Positions 63,154 to 64,000 of a stretch of 64,000 nt of DNA are shown one piece after another. Each line of letters starts with the position of its first letter. Position 1 is the first letter of the stretch. The position numbers and the translations under genes are program-made. Origin of the DNA: Gilvimarinus algae (GTDB lineage Bacteria > Pseudomonadota > Gammaproteobacteria > Pseudomonadales > Cellvibrionaceae); contig NZ_JAULRT010000052.1 in assembly GCF_030518215.1 (NCBI RefSeq), positions 186,001-250,000 of the forward strand, read 5' to 3'. Under the pieces are notes generated by a model that was given only the letters and a program-made list of their open reading frames with translations, did not search any database and was not told the origin of the DNA.

Positions 63154-63519
63154 CTAGAGCGTTTTACTCATCGCCAAGTGCAGTATGCCCAAAATCCACA
63201 CCAGAGCCAGTAGCGCTGCGCCCCAGCGCTTGACTCGGCTGGTGGCTTTCATGGCGATAATCCCGCAGACGATATACGCAATCACCAGCAGAATTTTAAC
63301 GCTCAGCCAGTTTACCGGCCAGAGCGGGTAGCCGACGACAATGACCAAGCCAATACCGGTAGCGAGAAGGCAGGTATCGATGATGTGCGGTGCAATTTTA
63401 AAGAATTTTGCCTGGGTAAACCGGGCTCCGGCTTCGCGGGCGATAAAGCGCAAGAAGAACAGCCCGATGGAAAGGACCACAAGTAGCAAATGGGAATGTT
63501 TCAGGGCCATATAGCTCAT
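63154..63519 (-). CDS. SirB2 family membrane protein
   Basis: A protein of about 121 aa with four transmembrane helices. The pattern ALKHSHLLLVVLSIGLFFLRF, then KIAPHIIDTCLLATGIGLVI and WLSVKILLVIAYIVCG, matches the SirB2 family, whose function is unknown despite its old name as an invasion-gene regulator. The His residues at the N-terminus and in PHIID are conserved features of the family. The start at 63519 is uncertain; a start 15 codons upstream would add a charged extension. Confidence 0.82.
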   Translation of the reverse strand: MSYMALKHSHLLLVVLSIGLFFLRFIAREAGARFTQAKFFKIAPHIIDTCLLATGIGLVIVVGYPLWPVNWLSVKILLVIAYIVCGIIAMKATSRVKRWGAALLALVWILGILHLAMSKTL

Positions 63520-63882
63520 AGGTGTAGCAGCCTCACGAGTTGAGTTTGTTTTTTTATTGGGCAATCAGTCGACCAACGAGATTTCTTCAGCACTCGGCCC
63601 AGGCCTTCAAAGCGCTCTCAGCACCATTGTCAGTCTATGGTTAGCGGTCAAATCCCCCGGCGCAGGTGAGCGACAGTCTGTCAGCGAGTCGCTGAATGCG
63701 GTTGATTTCCTTCACGGTTGGGGTTGAAGGGCCTCTGCACCTTTGCTGCCAAACCGACCAACCACCGGGCGGGATATTCAGCCTTGGCGCTTAGAGTACC
63801 ATGAACGGGCAAACGCGAGTATCGGTGTTGGGCCATGCGGGTAGAAGGATCACGATCGTTTCTCGCAGGTGCAACCAAAGGG

Positions 63883-63891
63883 TGGGATAAT
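63883..63891 (+). promoter_or_regulatory. Extended -10 promoter of the partial last gene
   Basis: TGG-GATAAT, an extended -10 without a good -35 box. It predicts a transcript start near 63898 and a leader of about 90 nt. Confidence 0.4.
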
Positions 63892-63910
63892 GCGTCTCTA
63901 TGCAAGAGGA

Positions 63911-63934
63911 GGGTCGAGCCTTTCGGGCTGACCC
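63911..63934 (+). promoter_or_regulatory. Leader hairpin upstream of the last gene
   Basis: GGGTC-G-AGCC pairs with GGCT-GACCC (one bulged G) around loop TTTCG, in the predicted 5' leader of the gene at 63990. It is not followed by a U-tract, so a terminator is unlikely. Confidence 0.35.
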
Positions 63935-63989
63935 GTTAAAACGTTGCCACGAGCCCCCGAAACTGTCGTGAGCGCCCAAAGGAGTCCCC

Positions 63990-64000
63990 ATGAAAAAGTT
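63990..64000 (+). CDS. Start of a gene running out of the window
   Basis: AGGAG is followed 5 bases later by ATGAAAAAGTT (Met-Lys-Lys, then a truncated codon). The basic start could be that of a signal peptide, but too little is visible to say more. Confidence 0.5.

Larger units (their letters stand above)
63520..63989. other. Intergenic region upstream of the last partial gene
   Basis: No gene is seen in these 470 bases. The right end holds an extended -10 promoter and a leader hairpin for the partial gene at 63990. The rest shows no repeat or RNA gene that I can support. Confidence 0.5.

Noticed and set aside
1-64000. Mobile elements, prophage genes or CRISPR arrays
   Set aside because: No transposase, integrase, phage structural gene or regularly spaced repeats were seen; the only integration-like trace is the tRNA 3' duplication.

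Overview
The window looks like a chromosome segment of a marine or polysaccharide-degrading gammaproteobacterium, most likely Cellvibrionaceae or a close relative (Cellvibrionales). I infer this from three things. The alaS-lysC-csrA-tRNA-Ser and pyrD-rmf-rlmL neighbourhoods match the Pseudomonas-like gene order. A secreted GH5 glycoside hydrolase lipoprotein carries the poly-serine linker typical of Cellvibrio, Saccharophagus and Teredinibacter. Large TonB-dependent receptors sit beside an ECF sigma/FecR pair. Coding density is high, every sizeable gene I can read is intact, and I see no insertion sequence, prophage or CRISPR array.

Region by region. 1-6500: the end of pyruvate kinase, an M23 peptidase, a Trm112-like protein, alaS, lysC and csrA. 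6550-7360: tRNA-Ser(GCT), followed by a non-coding stretch in which the tRNA 3' end and its terminator are duplicated 302 bp downstream amid other short repeats. 7357-18100: GH5 hydrolase, acyltransferase, metH, a hexose-6-phosphate mutarotase-like protein, rapA and a small unknown gene. 18200-22200: a polytopic glycosyltransferase with a C-terminal NPCBM domain, and a YdbS/YdbT-like PH-domain pair. 22200-30200: a DeaD-type RNA helicase with a long leader, an unusual winged-helix/nuclease-like protein joined to a HIT protein, a membrane/UPF0016/secreted/GltB-like minus-strand cluster, and two small envelope proteins.

30246-37900: a cell-surface-signalling locus. A TonB receptor with an STN signalling domain diverges from an ECF sigma/FecR pair, and a paralogous TonB receptor without STN follows. 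The sigma gene and the second receptor have matching promoter-like sequences with identical 14-nt spacing, which suggests one regulon. 38009-46547: a DUF3465 lipoprotein, an M50 peptidase and a complete MoxR-DUF58-DUF4381-BatA-BatB/C-BatD cluster. 46718-54600: a giant NAD-glutamate dehydrogenase overlapping a succinate-semialdehyde dehydrogenase (glutamate/GABA carbon entering the TCA cycle), a DUF2835 protein, pyrD and rmf. 55059-64000: rlmL, a small membrane protein, an ABC exporter, two small unknown genes, a pirin/azoreductase operon divergent from a LysR regulator with a clear T-N11-A operator, a SirB2-like protein, and the first codons of another gene.

Starts were chosen from ribosome-binding sites, signal peptides, promoter positions and family alignment from memory. 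Functional names rest on recognised motifs only, since no database search was possible.
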